DNA from: Rhabdonatronobacter sediminivivens
GTDB taxonomy: Bacteria; Pseudomonadota; Alphaproteobacteria; Rhodobacterales; Rhodobacteraceae
Direction: 5' to 3'
Length of the DNA: 64,000 nucleotides
Assembly: GCF_013415485.1 (NCBI RefSeq)
Contig: NZ_JACBXS010000018.1
Location: 1-64,000, forward strand
Positions 24,721 through 34,026 of the stretch are shown one piece after another; positions within the stretch are counted from its first letter, which is position 1; every line of letters begins with the position of its first letter. The notes under the pieces are model-generated. The model did no database searches. It was not told the origin of the DNA and was given only the letters and a program-made list of their open reading frames with translations. A program made the translations under genes and the position numbers.

Positions 24721-25722
24721 TCAGCCCTCCTGCCCGTAAAGCCGGATCGGCGCGCCGTTGAGCCAGGCGTCCAGGTTCTCGACCGTCTGGCCATAGAAGT
24801 TTTCCAGCGTTTCGCGCACGGTATAGCCCAGATGCGGGGTCAGCAGCGCGTTGGGCAGGCGGCGCAGGGGATGATCGGCGGGCAGGGGTTCGGTTTCGAA
24901 CACATCCAGCCCGGCCCCGGCGATGGTGCCGCCCTCCAGCGCGGCGATCAGGGCGGCTTCGTCCACCAGCGGGCCGCGCGCGGTGTTGATCAGGATCGCA
25001 TGGCGCGGCATCAGCGCCAGATCCTGCGCGCCGATGATCCCGCGCGTGCTGTCGCCCAGCACCAGATGCAACGAGACGATGTCCGACTGCCGCAGCAGCG
25101 TTTCCTTTTCGGCATATTCGGCCCCGCCCGCGGCGGCGCGTTCGGGGGTCAGGTTGGGGCTCCAGGCGATGACCTTCATGCCAAAGGCGCGGGCCACGCC
25201 CGCCATCTGCGCGCCCAGCTTGCCCAGACCCACCAGCCCCAGCGTCCGGCCATGCAACGCGCTGCCCAGCCGGGTCTGCCAGGCGCCATCCCGCATGGCC
25301 GCCGATTCCGCCGGGATATGGCGCATCAGGGCGACGATCAGCCCCCAGGCCAGTTCGGCGGTGGCATAGATGCCGTTGCCGCTGCCGGTGGTGCTCATGA
25401 CCACGATGCCCAGATCGCGGGCGGTGGCATCGTCCAGGGTGCGGTTGCGCTTGCCGGTGGCGGCAATGGCGCGCAGGTTGGGCAGGGCGCGCAGCACCTC
25501 GGCGGGAAAGGGGGTGCGTTCGCGCAGCAGGCAGATGGCGTCATAGGGCTGCAGGGCCTCGATCGCATGGGCGCTGTCGCGGAAGGGCTCGGTCAGGAAG
25601 GTGACTTCGGCCCGGTCCTGCAGGCGCGACCAGTCGGCCAGCCCTTCGGCGGCGGCCATGTAGTCATCAAGCACCGCAATCCGCGCGGGGCGGTCGGTGG
25701 GCGGGGTTCGGGGGTCGGTCAT
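24721..25722 (-). CDS. D-2-hydroxyacid dehydrogenase (NAD-dependent)
   Basis: Encodes 333 residues. The NAD-binding Rossmann motif is GLVGLGKLGAQMAGVARAFG near residue 155. The catalytic triad is present: Arg in INTARGPLVDEAAL, Glu in AGLDVFETEPLP and His in LTPHLGYTVRETLE. It would interconvert a 2-oxo acid and a D-2-hydroxy acid, or act on a related substrate as a phosphoglycerate-dehydrogenase-like enzyme. Of two adjacent ATG codons (25725 and 25722) the second has the better spacing from AGGAGG. The reading frame stays open far upstream, but that part is antisense or out-of-frame sequence of the transporter gene. Confidence 0.9.
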   Translation of the reverse strand: MTDPRTPPTDRPARIAVLDDYMAAAEGLADWSRLQDRAEVTFLTEPFRDSAHAIEALQPYDAICLLRERTPFPAEVLRALPNLRAIAATGKRNRTLDDATARDLGIVVMSTTGSGNGIYATAELAWGLIVALMRHIPAESAAMRDGAWQTRLGSALHGRTLGLVGLGKLGAQMAGVARAFGMKVIAWSPNLTPERAAAGGAEYAEKETLLRQSDIVSLHLVLGDSTRGIIGAQDLALMPRHAILINTARGPLVDEAALIAALEGGTIAGAGLDVFETEPLPADHPLRRLPNALLTPHLGYTVRETLENFYGQTVENLDAWLNGAPIRLYGQEG

Positions 25723-25736
25723 CATGTCCTCCTCGG

Positions 25737-26858
25737 TCAGTGCGGTGGCGCGCCGTGGCGCCGGGTTTCGTAGCGATGGATCAGGGCAACGATCCACGGG
25801 ATATTCGGCATCAGGATGAAGATGCGGGTGACGTGAAAGGCGGCGATCAGCGCCACATCCTGGCCCAGGTATTTCGCGGTCAGCGCCATTTCGGCCACGC
25901 CGCCCGGCGCCGCACCCAGCACGAATTCGCGCCAGTTGTGCCCGGCCAGATGCGCCAGCCCCGCCGCCGCCAGCGAACACAGCGCCAGCAGCAAGAGCGT
26001 GGCGCCCAGGGTCGAGATCAGATCCCGCACGCCCGAGCGCAGGAAATCGGGCTTGAAGGTCGCGCCCAGCCAGGTCCCCAGCACGATCTGCGCCAGCGCA
26101 AAGACCAGGTCCGGAAAGGGCGTGACCCCCAGCCCCAGCCCCGCCAGCACCGCCGTCACCGCCAGCGGGCCCAGGAAATTCGGGTTCGACAGCCGCGTGA
26201 GCCGCATCAGCCCCGCCGACCCCAACCCCAGCGCGGCCAGCACCACCACGTCCAGCGGGTCGAAGGCGGCGGCCAGATCCATGCCCGCGCGGCCATTGCC
26301 GGTGGGCCAGCCCTCGATCGTATAGATCGCCACCGGCACCACGATCACCACGGCGGCCAGCCGCAGCGATTGCGCCAGCACCACCTGCATGGGCGCGATC
26401 CCGGATTTCAGGGCGATGGTCGCGGCCTCGACCGGGCTGGTGGGGACCATGCCCAGAAACCATTGCGCCAGCCCCTGCCCGGTCAGCCGCGCCATGATCA
26501 CCGCCGTGGCGCCCACACTGGCCAGCGTCAGCAGCGTGGTCCCCACCAGATAGGGGCCAAGCGCGACCATCTGGGCCAGCGCTTCGGGGCTGAAGGCCAG
26601 CCCGACCTGACAGGCCACAACGATCTGCCCGCCCGCGCGGATGCGGTTGGGCACATGCGGGCGGATCAGCCCGGTGACCGACAGCACCGCCGTCAGCACC
26701 AGCGGGCCGATCATCCAGGGCAGCGGCACGCCCAGCCGTTCGAACACCCAGCCCGCACCGGCGGCGGCCAGCAGCAGCGGCAGCAGGCGCAGCAGCGCCT
26801 GGGCCAGCGGCGGGTCGCGTTCGGCCTCGGCCGGGGGGGCGGGCCGTTCGTCAGTCAC
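25737..26858 (-). CDS. AbrB-family membrane protein (putative carboxylate transporter)
   Basis: Encodes 373 residues with about ten hydrophobic helices arranged as an AbrB duplication. Each half has a glycine- and proline-rich block: GVPLPWMIGPLVLTAVLS, and FVLGAAPGGVAEMALTAKYL in the second half. The family is distinct from the AbrB transition-state regulator; members are proposed to transport organic acids. The GTG start at 26858 overlaps the SDR stop codon. Co-transcription with an SDR and a hydroxyacid dehydrogenase suggests uptake or export of an oxo- or hydroxy-acid. Confidence 0.8.
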   Translation of the reverse strand: MTDERPAPPAEAERDPPLAQALLRLLPLLLAAAGAGWVFERLGVPLPWMIGPLVLTAVLSVTGLIRPHVPNRIRAGGQIVVACQVGLAFSPEALAQMVALGPYLVGTTLLTLASVGATAVIMARLTGQGLAQWFLGMVPTSPVEAATIALKSGIAPMQVVLAQSLRLAAVVIVVPVAIYTIEGWPTGNGRAGMDLAAAFDPLDVVVLAALGLGSAGLMRLTRLSNPNFLGPLAVTAVLAGLGLGVTPFPDLVFALAQIVLGTWLGATFKPDFLRSGVRDLISTLGATLLLLALCSLAAAGLAHLAGHNWREFVLGAAPGGVAEMALTAKYLGQDVALIAAFHVTRIFILMPNIPWIVALIHRYETRRHGAPPH

Positions 26859-27651
26859 AGCGCGCCGACATCCCGCCATCGACGCGCAGCTCTGTCCCGG
26901 TGACAAAGCGCGCGTCATCCGAGGCCAGGAACAGCGCCGCCTGCGCGGTGTCGCGCCCGTCACCCATGAAGGGCAGGGGGATGCGGCTTTGACGTTGCTT
27001 CAGCAGCGCCTCCACATCGCCGCCCTGGCGTTGATGGGCCAGACGTGCCTCGACCATCGGTGTATGCATCTGTCCCGGAACCACCGTGTTCACCCGCACA
27101 TTCCAGGGGGCGTATTCCACCGCGGTCACGCGCGAAAACTGGATCACCCCCGCCTTGGAGGCGGCATAGCCCACCTGGGCCGCTCCCGTCCAGCGGATCC
27201 CCGAGGTCGAGGCCGTGTTCACGATCGACCCCGCGCGCTGCGCCTTCATCACCGGCAGCACATGCTTGCAGGTCAGGAACACGCTGGTCAGGTTGTAATT
27301 GAGCTGGCGCAGCCAGTCCTCTTCGGACAGTTCCACCGCGCCGCCCCTGGCCGAGCCGCCGACATTGTTGACCAGCACGTCAATCCGCCCGAACCGGTCG
27401 CTCACCGCCGCCACCAGATCGCGGATTGACCCGCTGTCGGTCACGTCACAGCGCGCCAGCATGTAGTCGCCGCCCGCGTCCTGCAGCAGGGCCTCGGTTT
27501 CGGCCATGGCATCGGGGGTGATGTCGGTCGCCACCACTTTCGCGCCCGCTTGCGCAAAGAGCGCCGCCGCCGCGCGGCCATTGCCCCAGCCCGGCCCCAC
27601 GCTGCCCGCCCCGGTGATGATTGCGACCTTGCCGTCCAGCCGTCCCGCCAT
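26851..27651 (-). CDS. SDR-family oxidoreductase
   Basis: Encodes 266 residues, a classical short-chain dehydrogenase. The cofactor loop has an expanded glycine motif, TGAGSVGPGWGNGRA, followed by NNVGGSARGG and the catalytic S...YAASK pair (NTASTSGIRWTGAAQVGYAA). The C-terminus (RFVTGTELRVDGGMSARCD) is typical. GGGGA before the ATG supports the start. It heads the minus-strand operon and is divergent from the LysR gene. The expanded glycine loop with GNGRA is shared with the SDR encoded at 28818, so the two belong to one subfamily. Confidence 0.9.
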   Translation of the reverse strand: MAGRLDGKVAIITGAGSVGPGWGNGRAAAALFAQAGAKVVATDITPDAMAETEALLQDAGGDYMLARCDVTDSGSIRDLVAAVSDRFGRIDVLVNNVGGSARGGAVELSEEDWLRQLNYNLTSVFLTCKHVLPVMKAQRAGSIVNTASTSGIRWTGAAQVGYAASKAGVIQFSRVTAVEYAPWNVRVNTVVPGQMHTPMVEARLAHQRQGGDVEALLKQRQSRIPLPFMGDGRDTAQAALFLASDDARFVTGTELRVDGGMSARCD

Positions 27652-27780
27652 GTGTTCCCCATGCCTTGCCCGGCAGCGATGCGGGGCATCCTGCCTGATA
27701 TTTCTGCGTTTGACGCGCAGCATAAACTAACTTACGCTCATGATGACAGGCTTCAGATCAGCCAAGGGAAACTTAAGATC
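27652..27780. promoter_or_regulatory. Divergent SDR-lysR control region
   Basis: A 129-bp spacer between divergent genes. The part from 27718 to 27780 is AT-rich for this genome (CATAAACTAACTTACGCTCA) and is the likely place for overlapping promoters and a LysR operator. No clean T-N11-A dyad could be fixed by eye. Confidence 0.4.
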
Positions 27781-28704
27781 ATGCAAGAGCGCCGCCTGGG
27801 CATCCCCCTCAATCCGCTGCGGGCCTTCGCGGTTGCCTCGCGGCACAAGACCTTCACCGCCGCCGCGCGCGAGCTGGGCGTGACCCAGGTGGCCATCAGC
27901 CGCCAGATTACCACGCTGGAGAATTACCTCAACGTGTCGCTGTTCGAACGGGGCACGCGCTCGGCCAAGCTGACCGATGTGGGGCGGGCCTTTGGCTCTG
28001 AAATCGCCGGGCTGTTCGATGAGATCGAGCGCGTGACCCAGCGGCTGATCACCCATGAGACCGAAAGCACCATCAACCTGCGGGTGCATCCCACATTCGC
28101 GCAGCACTGGCTGATGCCGCGCCTGCCGGATTTCACCCGCCGCCATCCCGGCATCCGCGTGCGCTTTGACACGCGGGTGGAGCCGCTGGATTTCCGGGGC
28201 ACGCATCTGCATGTGGCGGTGCAGCTGGGATCGGGCGTGTGGCGCGATGCGCGTTGCCGCAAGCTGTTCGAGGAAGAGGTCGATGTCGTCTGCAGCGCGG
28301 GCTATCTGGAGCAGTTCGGCGCGCTGACTGAACCGGCGGATGTGGCGCGGGGGGAATTGCTGCATGCCCGCTACCGGCGCCGGGCCTGGGAATACTGGGC
28401 GCAGGCGGTGGGCGTGCCGCTGGACCATCAGCGCGGCACCGAATTCGACACCTCGCTGTTGACCTATGCGGCGGCGGAAAACGGCTTTGGCCTGGCGGTG
28501 GGGCAGCTTGGCATCCTGGAACGCGCGGTGCGGCAGGGGCGGCTGGTGCGCCCGCTGGACATGCGCGTGCCCACGGGCGCGGCCTTCTATGTGGTCTGGC
28601 CCACGATCATTTCGGTCAATGTGAACACCAAGCGCTTCATCGACTGGATGATGGCGCAGGTCGGTGCGGCGCCCGAGTTCTTCAAGGCCGGTGCCCCGGG
28701 GTGA
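27781..28704 (+). CDS. LysR-family transcriptional regulator
   Basis: Encodes 307 residues. An N-terminal winged HTH (PLRAFAVASRHKTFTAAARE, VTQVAISRQITTLENYL) is followed by the LysR effector-binding domain (INLRVHPTFAQHWLMPRLPD). It resembles the GcvA-like subgroup. AAGGGA about 11 bases upstream and the HTH position support the ATG at 27781. It probably controls the divergent SDR/AbrB-like operon and possibly the plus-strand SDR-PrpD-crotonase genes that follow. Confidence 0.9.
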   Translation: MQERRLGIPLNPLRAFAVASRHKTFTAAARELGVTQVAISRQITTLENYLNVSLFERGTRSAKLTDVGRAFGSEIAGLFDEIERVTQRLITHETESTINLRVHPTFAQHWLMPRLPDFTRRHPGIRVRFDTRVEPLDFRGTHLHVAVQLGSGVWRDARCRKLFEEEVDVVCSAGYLEQFGALTEPADVARGELLHARYRRRAWEYWAQAVGVPLDHQRGTEFDTSLLTYAAAENGFGLAVGQLGILERAVRQGRLVRPLDMRVPTGAAFYVVWPTIISVNVNTKRFIDWMMAQVGAAPEFFKAGAPG

Positions 28705-28817
28705 TGCGGCCCGCCTTTGGCAAAATGAGCTTGGGCTTGCATGACAATCTCTCAGCCTGAAGTGCCGCGCATAGATGGTATGACCTTCCAAGCGAACAGA
28801 ATGTGGGGGGCGGTGCC

Positions 28818-29612
28818 TTGGGCGGACGGCTGGCGGGAAAGATTGCGGTCATCATTGGCGCGGGCCAGCAGGAGGGGGCGACCCCCGGCAACGGGCGCGC
28901 AACGGCGATCCGGTTTGCCCAGGAAGGCGCGCGCTGCCTGCTGGTGGACCGTGACGCCGCATCGGCCGAGGCCACCCGCGACATGCTGCCCGATCCGCAG
29001 GCGGCTGTGGTGCATCAGGCCGATGTCACCGACACCGAAGCCTGCCGCGCGGTGATCGACGCGGCGCTGGCCCGCTTTGGCAGCATCGACATCCTGCACA
29101 ACAATGTCGGCCAGTCGCGCGGGGATCGGGCCACATCGGACATGGACCCCGATGTGTGGGACCAGTTGATGACCCTGAACCTGAAGGCGATGTTCCTGAC
29201 CTGCAAATTCGCCCTGCCGGTGATGCGCGCGCAGGGGGCGGGGGTGATCCTCAATGTCTCGTCCACCTCGGCGCTGTCGAAGCGCCCGACAGTGACCTAC
29301 AAGACCTCGAAAGGGGCGGTGAACACCCTGACCCAGCATATCGCCGCGGAAAACGCGGGCTTTGGCGTGCGCGCCAATGTGATCCTGCCGGGGCTGATCG
29401 ACACGCCCATGGCGATCGAGCGGCGCGCGCAGGAAAGCGGGCGGTCGCGCGATGACATCCGCGCCGAACGCGATGCGCTGGTGCCCATGGGGCATATGGG
29501 CAGCGCCTGGGATGTGGCCAATGCCGCCGTGTTCCTGGCCTCGGACGAGGCGGCCTATATCACCGGTGTGGTGCTGCCCGTGGATGGCGGGCTGCTGCTG
29601 AAGCGCGGATGA
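28818..29612 (+). CDS. SDR-family oxidoreductase
   Basis: Encodes 264 residues. It has a glycine loop IGAGQQEGATPGNGRA with an insertion as in the SDR encoded at 26851, an NNVGQSRGD motif, a serine in NVSSTSALS and YKTSK as the catalytic pair. The start is uncertain. TTG at 28818 has a run of G residues seven bases upstream; GTG at 28803 would add five residues but has no ribosome site. The stop overlaps an ATG in the next gene's frame, so it is coupled to the PrpD-like gene. Confidence 0.85.
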   Translation: MGGRLAGKIAVIIGAGQQEGATPGNGRATAIRFAQEGARCLLVDRDAASAEATRDMLPDPQAAVVHQADVTDTEACRAVIDAALARFGSIDILHNNVGQSRGDRATSDMDPDVWDQLMTLNLKAMFLTCKFALPVMRAQGAGVILNVSSTSALSKRPTVTYKTSKGAVNTLTQHIAAENAGFGVRANVILPGLIDTPMAIERRAQESGRSRDDIRAERDALVPMGHMGSAWDVANAAVFLASDEAAYITGVVLPVDGGLLLKRG

Positions 29613-29644
29613 CCGACATGGCTGAGCGACGCAAAGAGGACGAC

Positions 29645-31015
29645 ATGGACAACCCGCTTCACACCCTCGCCGGGGCCGCCGCCGACTGGAGCGCGCGCGA
29701 GATCACGCCCGAGGTCGACCACGCCACCCGCCGCGCGGTGCTGGACTGGTTCGGCGCCATGCTGCCGGGCTGCGTGGACGGCCCTGCGCCCTTGCTGACC
29801 CGCGCGCTGGAAAGCGGGCGCGGATCGGGCGGCGCGGTCACCTATACCGACGGGCAGCGGGGCAGCGCGCGTCATGCCGCGCTGCTCAACGGTGTGGCCA
29901 GCCATACGGCTGAATTCGACGATATCTTCCGCGATGGCGGCTATCACCCCGGCAGCCCCACCATTTCCGCCGCGCTGGCCGTGGCGCAGGATCTGGGCGC
30001 CAGCCATGACGCCTTTCAGCGCGCGGTGATCGGCGGATATGAGGTCGGCTGCCGGATCGCCATGGCGCTGCAGCCCAGCCATTATGAAAACTGGCATATC
30101 ACGGCGACTGTGGGCACCATGGGGGCCGCGGTGTCGACCGCCATGCTCAAAGGCTGCGACGCCGAAGGGATCGGCCATGCCATCGCCATCGCCAGCAGTT
30201 TCGCGGGCGGGCATCAGGAAAATCTGGTCGGGCAGGGGCTGACCAAGCCGCTGCATTGCGGCCATGCCGCCGATGCGGGCGTGCTGGCGGGGCTGTCGGC
30301 GGCGGCGGGCGTGACTGGATCACCCGACAGCCTGCATGCGCCGCACGGCTATGCCGCCGCCACCAGCGACAGCACCGGCAACTGGGGCGCGGCCTTTGCG
30401 GGCCTGGGCGACTGGACCCCCATCGCGCGGCTGACGCTGAAGAACCACGGCTGTTGCGGCCATATCTTTCCCGCGCTGGACGGGATGCGCGCGCTGATCG
30501 CCGCCCATGGCTTTGGCCGCGATGACATTCGCACCATCGCGGTCGAAGGCTATGGCCCCACGAAATCCATCTGCGACCGGATGGCGGTGAACAGCCCGCG
30601 CGATGCGCGCTTTTCGCTGCAATACTGCATGTCGGCGCTGCTGCATCTGGGCGATGTGCGCATTGCCGCCTTCACGCCTGACGCGCTGGCCCGCGCCGAT
30701 ATCCGCGCCTTCATGGACCGCGTGAGCGTTACCCGCGCCGAGGATATCGCCCGCGAATACCCGCGCAAGCGCATGGCCCGGCTGGCGGTCACGCTCAATG
30801 ACGGGCGCGTGCTGGAGCATTTCCAGCGCACCCGCAAGGGCGACCCGGATGACCCGCTGTCGGACGCCGAGCTGTTTGCCAAATATGACGAACTGGCCGC
30901 CACCGCGCTGGACCCTGAGACGGCCCGCGCCCTGCGCGACCGGATCATGACCGGCACCGAGCTTCTGGGCGCGGTTGCGCCGGTGGCGCGCGCGGGCGGC
31001 CGGAACAGGGATTGA
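29645..31015 (+). CDS. MmgE/PrpD-family protein
   Basis: Encodes 456 residues, the normal length for the family of 2-methylcitrate dehydratase and cis-aconitate decarboxylase-like enzymes. Seen are NGVASHTAEFDD, GGYEVGCRIAMAL and the C-terminal lid block LTLKNHGCCGHIFPALDGM. AGAGGA just before the ATG at 29645 supports this start; an upstream in-frame ATG at 29609 overlaps the SDR stop. No prpB or prpC is present, so a dehydratase acting on another hydroxy-polycarboxylate is more likely than the methylcitrate cycle. Confidence 0.87.
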   Translation: MDNPLHTLAGAAADWSAREITPEVDHATRRAVLDWFGAMLPGCVDGPAPLLTRALESGRGSGGAVTYTDGQRGSARHAALLNGVASHTAEFDDIFRDGGYHPGSPTISAALAVAQDLGASHDAFQRAVIGGYEVGCRIAMALQPSHYENWHITATVGTMGAAVSTAMLKGCDAEGIGHAIAIASSFAGGHQENLVGQGLTKPLHCGHAADAGVLAGLSAAAGVTGSPDSLHAPHGYAAATSDSTGNWGAAFAGLGDWTPIARLTLKNHGCCGHIFPALDGMRALIAAHGFGRDDIRTIAVEGYGPTKSICDRMAVNSPRDARFSLQYCMSALLHLGDVRIAAFTPDALARADIRAFMDRVSVTRAEDIAREYPRKRMARLAVTLNDGRVLEHFQRTRKGDPDDPLSDAELFAKYDELAATALDPETARALRDRIMTGTELLGAVAPVARAGGRNRD

Positions 31016-31066
31016 CGGCGCCGCCGCAGAGCCGCGGCGCGCCATGCAAGCAAGAAGGAAAACACC

Positions 31067-31873
31067 ATGAATTTTCGCTCCGACTCCACTCCGGCCGAAT
31101 ATATTGCCGTCACGCTGGACAATGGCATTGCCACTATTGCCCTGAACCGCCCCGATGTGCGCAATGCCATCAATGACCAGATGCGCGCCGAACTGATCGC
31201 CGCCTTCGAATGGGCCGACAGCGCCACGGAGGTCCGCGCCGTGGTGCTGACCGGCACCGGCAAGGGCTTCTGCGCGGGGGGCGATATCAGCGGCATGCGC
31301 GAGCGGCTGGACGCGCCCGCGGGCGATGTGGCCTTCAACGGCTGGAAGCGGCAGAAACGCACCCATCGCGGCATTGCCGTGATCCACCACATGACCAAGC
31401 CGGTGATCGCCGCCATGAATGGCGCGGCCTTTGGCCTGGGGCTGGACATGGCGCTGGCCTGCGATTTCATCATCGCCGCGCGGGGCGCCAAGATGTCCAT
31501 GAGCTTCATCAAGCGCGGGCTGGTGTCGGACGGGGGCGGCATGTATTTCCTGCCCCGCCGCGTGGGGCTGGCAAAGGCCAAGGAGCTGATCCTGACCGCC
31601 CGCGTGCTGGAGGCAGACGAGGCGCTGGCCATCGGCATGGTGGACCGGGTCTGCGCGGGCGACGATCTGCTGGCGCAGGCGCAGGCCTGGGCGGAGGAAC
31701 TGAGCCAGGGCTCTCCGGCGGCGATTGCGTTGACCAAGGCCATTCTGGACCAGAGCCTGGAGAGCAGCGCCGATGAGATCTTTGCCCTGGGCCGCGAGGC
31801 GCAGGCCATCTGCTACACCACCACCGAGCACCGCCAGTCGGTCGAGGAGTTCCTGGCGCGCAAGCCGCGCTGA
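31067..31873 (+). CDS. Enoyl-CoA hydratase/isomerase family protein (PaaG-like active site)
   Basis: Encodes 268 residues. The oxyanion block is NGAAFGLGLDMALACDF. The first hydratase glutamate is missing (MSMSFIKRGL has Phe147 at that place), while an aspartate, D155 in VSDGGG, sits where PaaG-type isomerases carry theirs. The second glutamate is kept in AKELIL. This favours a double-bond isomerase or ring-expansion-type reaction over simple hydration. It ends the LysR-side operon and is followed by a terminator. Confidence 0.87.
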   Translation: MNFRSDSTPAEYIAVTLDNGIATIALNRPDVRNAINDQMRAELIAAFEWADSATEVRAVVLTGTGKGFCAGGDISGMRERLDAPAGDVAFNGWKRQKRTHRGIAVIHHMTKPVIAAMNGAAFGLGLDMALACDFIIAARGAKMSMSFIKRGLVSDGGGMYFLPRRVGLAKAKELILTARVLEADEALAIGMVDRVCAGDDLLAQAQAWAEELSQGSPAAIALTKAILDQSLESSADEIFALGREAQAICYTTTEHRQSVEEFLARKPR

Positions 31874-31922
31874 TCCGACCCCGACGGCCTGCCCGCGCGC
31901 TTGCTCCCCGCGCGGTTCCTCA

Positions 31923-31967
31923 CGCCCGGCCCCCCTCCGCTGCGCGGATCACGGGCCGGGCGCTTTT
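31923..31967 (+). terminator. Intrinsic terminator after the crotonase gene
   Basis: CGCCCGGCCC (31923-31932) pairs perfectly with GGGCCGGGCG (31953-31962), followed by CTTTTT. It separates the plus-strand operon from the convergent tctA. Confidence 0.75.
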
Positions 31968-33488
31968 TCATGGCCCGGGGGGTGCGCCCGGCCGCGCGCG
32001 TTTGCGCCGCCCCGCCAGGGTCTTGAACACGGCCCAGCCCAGCAGCCCAGCGGTCAGGGTCAGGGTGATGCCGGACACCGGGCGCTCCAGGAAGGTCATG
32101 AAATCCCCGCGCGAAAACAGCATGGCGCGCTTGAAGTTTTCCTCGATCATCGGGCCCAGGATGAAGCCGATCAGCACCGGCGCCAGCTGAAACTCCAGCC
32201 GCCGCAGCACATAGCCCGCCAGCCCGAAGATCAGCACCAGCACAATATCGAAGGCGCTGTTGCGCACCGTGTAGGTGCCAATGCAGATCAGCACCAGAAT
32301 CGCGGGGTAAAGCAATGTGTAGGGGATCTGCAGCAGCCGTATCCACAGTCCGATCAGCGGGATGTTCAGCACCAGCAGCAGCACATTGCCGATCCAGAAA
32401 CTGGCCGCCAGCCCCCAGAAGATCTCCGGGTTGTTGGTGATCAGCTGCGGCCCCGGCGCCACCCCGTTCATGATCAGCGCGCCCAGCATGATGGCCATGG
32501 TGGCACTGCCCGGGATGCCCAGGGTCAGCGTGGGGATAAACGCCGTCTGCGCGGCCGAATTGTTGGCCGATTCCGGCGAGACAACGCCCTCGATCGCGCC
32601 CTTGCCAAAGCGCGAGGGGTCGCGCGCCAGCTTCTTTTCCATCGCATAGCCAAGGAAGGTGGCAATGGTCGGCCCGGTGCCGGGCAGCGCGCCGAAGATG
32701 CCCCCCAGCACCGACCCGCGCGCCACCGGCCCGGCCGAGGCCCGCCATTCCCCCCGCGCGGGCAGCATGGAGCGGAAGGTCACCTTGCCGATGGGCCGCC
32801 GCGCGCCCATGGAGGAGCGCAGCGACATGATCACCTCGGACACGCCAAAGAGGCCCATGGCCAGCGCGATGAAGCTGATCCCGTCGCGCAGTTCCAGATA
32901 GCCCAGGCTGTAGCGGGCCACGCCGCTGTCCACATCGGTGCCGATGGTGCCCAGCATCAGCCCCAGCACCACCATGGCGACCCCTTTCAGCGGGCGTTCG
33001 TCACTGACCACCGCCGCGGCCACCAGCCCCGCCACCATCAGCGCGAAATATTCGGCCGGGCCGATGGCGATGGCCGCCCCCGCCAGCAGCGGCGAGACGG
33101 TGTAAAGCAGGATGATCCCGAACGTCCCGCCGATGAACGACGCGATGGTGGTGGCAAACAGCGCCACACCCGCGCGGCCCTGCTGCGCCATGGGGTAGCC
33201 GTCCAGACAGGTCACCGCATTGGTGGGCGTGCCCGGCAGGTTCAGCAGGATGGAGGCGGTGGACCCGCCATATTCGGACCCGTAATAAACCCCCGCCAGC
33301 ATCACCAGCGCCGTGGTCGGCGGCAGGCCGATGGTCAGCGGCAGCAGCATGGACACCGCCGCCAGCGATCCGATCCCCGGCAGCGCGCCCAGCATGGTGC
33401 CCAGAAACACGCCGATGAAACACCAGAACAGGTTCTGCATGGACAGCGCCATGCCGAAGCCCAGGATGACATTGTCCATCAGCTCCAT
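31968..33488 (-). CDS. tctA: TTT transporter large membrane subunit TctA (second set)
   Basis: Encodes 506 residues and about 11-12 helices. The two duplicated signatures are GTMLGALPGIGSLAAVSMLL and ILGGIFGALPGTGPTIATFL. LNLPGTPTNAVTCLDGYPM corresponds to the block in the first TctA. Its start overlaps the tctB stop by one base. No tctC lies in this operon; the nearest is 6.5 kb away at 40455, separated by the DUF35/thiolase operon and the IclR and RraA-like genes. Confidence 0.92.
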   Translation of the reverse strand: MELMDNVILGFGMALSMQNLFWCFIGVFLGTMLGALPGIGSLAAVSMLLPLTIGLPPTTALVMLAGVYYGSEYGGSTASILLNLPGTPTNAVTCLDGYPMAQQGRAGVALFATTIASFIGGTFGIILLYTVSPLLAGAAIAIGPAEYFALMVAGLVAAAVVSDERPLKGVAMVVLGLMLGTIGTDVDSGVARYSLGYLELRDGISFIALAMGLFGVSEVIMSLRSSMGARRPIGKVTFRSMLPARGEWRASAGPVARGSVLGGIFGALPGTGPTIATFLGYAMEKKLARDPSRFGKGAIEGVVSPESANNSAAQTAFIPTLTLGIPGSATMAIMLGALIMNGVAPGPQLITNNPEIFWGLAASFWIGNVLLLVLNIPLIGLWIRLLQIPYTLLYPAILVLICIGTYTVRNSAFDIVLVLIFGLAGYVLRRLEFQLAPVLIGFILGPMIEENFKRAMLFSRGDFMTFLERPVSGITLTLTAGLLGWAVFKTLAGRRKRARPGAPPGP

Positions 33489-33931
33489 CAGAAGGGACTC
33501 CGCAACAGGGGCATCTGGATGCCCAGGATCAGCCCGAACACGACCCAGGCGCCGGCGGCCACCGCGGCGGCCAGAAACGGCACCGCGGGCGGGTGCGTCA
33601 GCGGAGAGCCCGCCGCGGCCACCACCACCGCCGCCACTGCCGCCGGGATCAGCCCGGTGCGCGGCAGCAGCCAGGCAAACAGCCCCACCGCCCCCAGCAC
33701 GAAGATCATGCCCCGCCAGTCGAAGGAGGGCACCCGCCCCTCACGCCCAAAGGCGCTGAGCAGGATCAGCGCCCCCAGCCCCATGCTGATCAGGCCCAGG
33801 GAATAGGGCACGAACCCCGGCCCCATTCGCGCCAGCGTGCCCATGCGGTAGTCTGATGCGCCATAGGCGAACCAGGCGCCGATGGCGATCACGATCAGCC
33901 CGGACAGAACCTCGCCCCTGTCGATACGCAT
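33488..33931 (-). CDS. tctB: TTT transporter small membrane subunit TctB (second set)
   Basis: Encodes 147 residues with four predicted helices: LSGLIVIAIGAWFAYGASDY, MGPGFVPYSLGLISMGLGAL, an alanine/valine-rich third helix and a C-terminal helix ending in LGIQMPLLRSPF. YRMGTLARMGPGFVPY matches the TctB core seen in the first set. Co-transcribed with tctA. Confidence 0.87.
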   Translation of the reverse strand: MRIDRGEVLSGLIVIAIGAWFAYGASDYRMGTLARMGPGFVPYSLGLISMGLGALILLSAFGREGRVPSFDWRGMIFVLGAVGLFAWLLPRTGLIPAAVAAVVVAAAGSPLTHPPAVPFLAAAVAAGAWVVFGLILGIQMPLLRSPF

Positions 33932-34026
33932 GTGGCCTTCCCCCTGTTCATTTTCCGCCCCCCTCCCGGTGGCGGCCTCATCGTGGCGGCATTGCGGCTG
34001 ACGGGGCTGATCGGGGCCCGCGTGCC

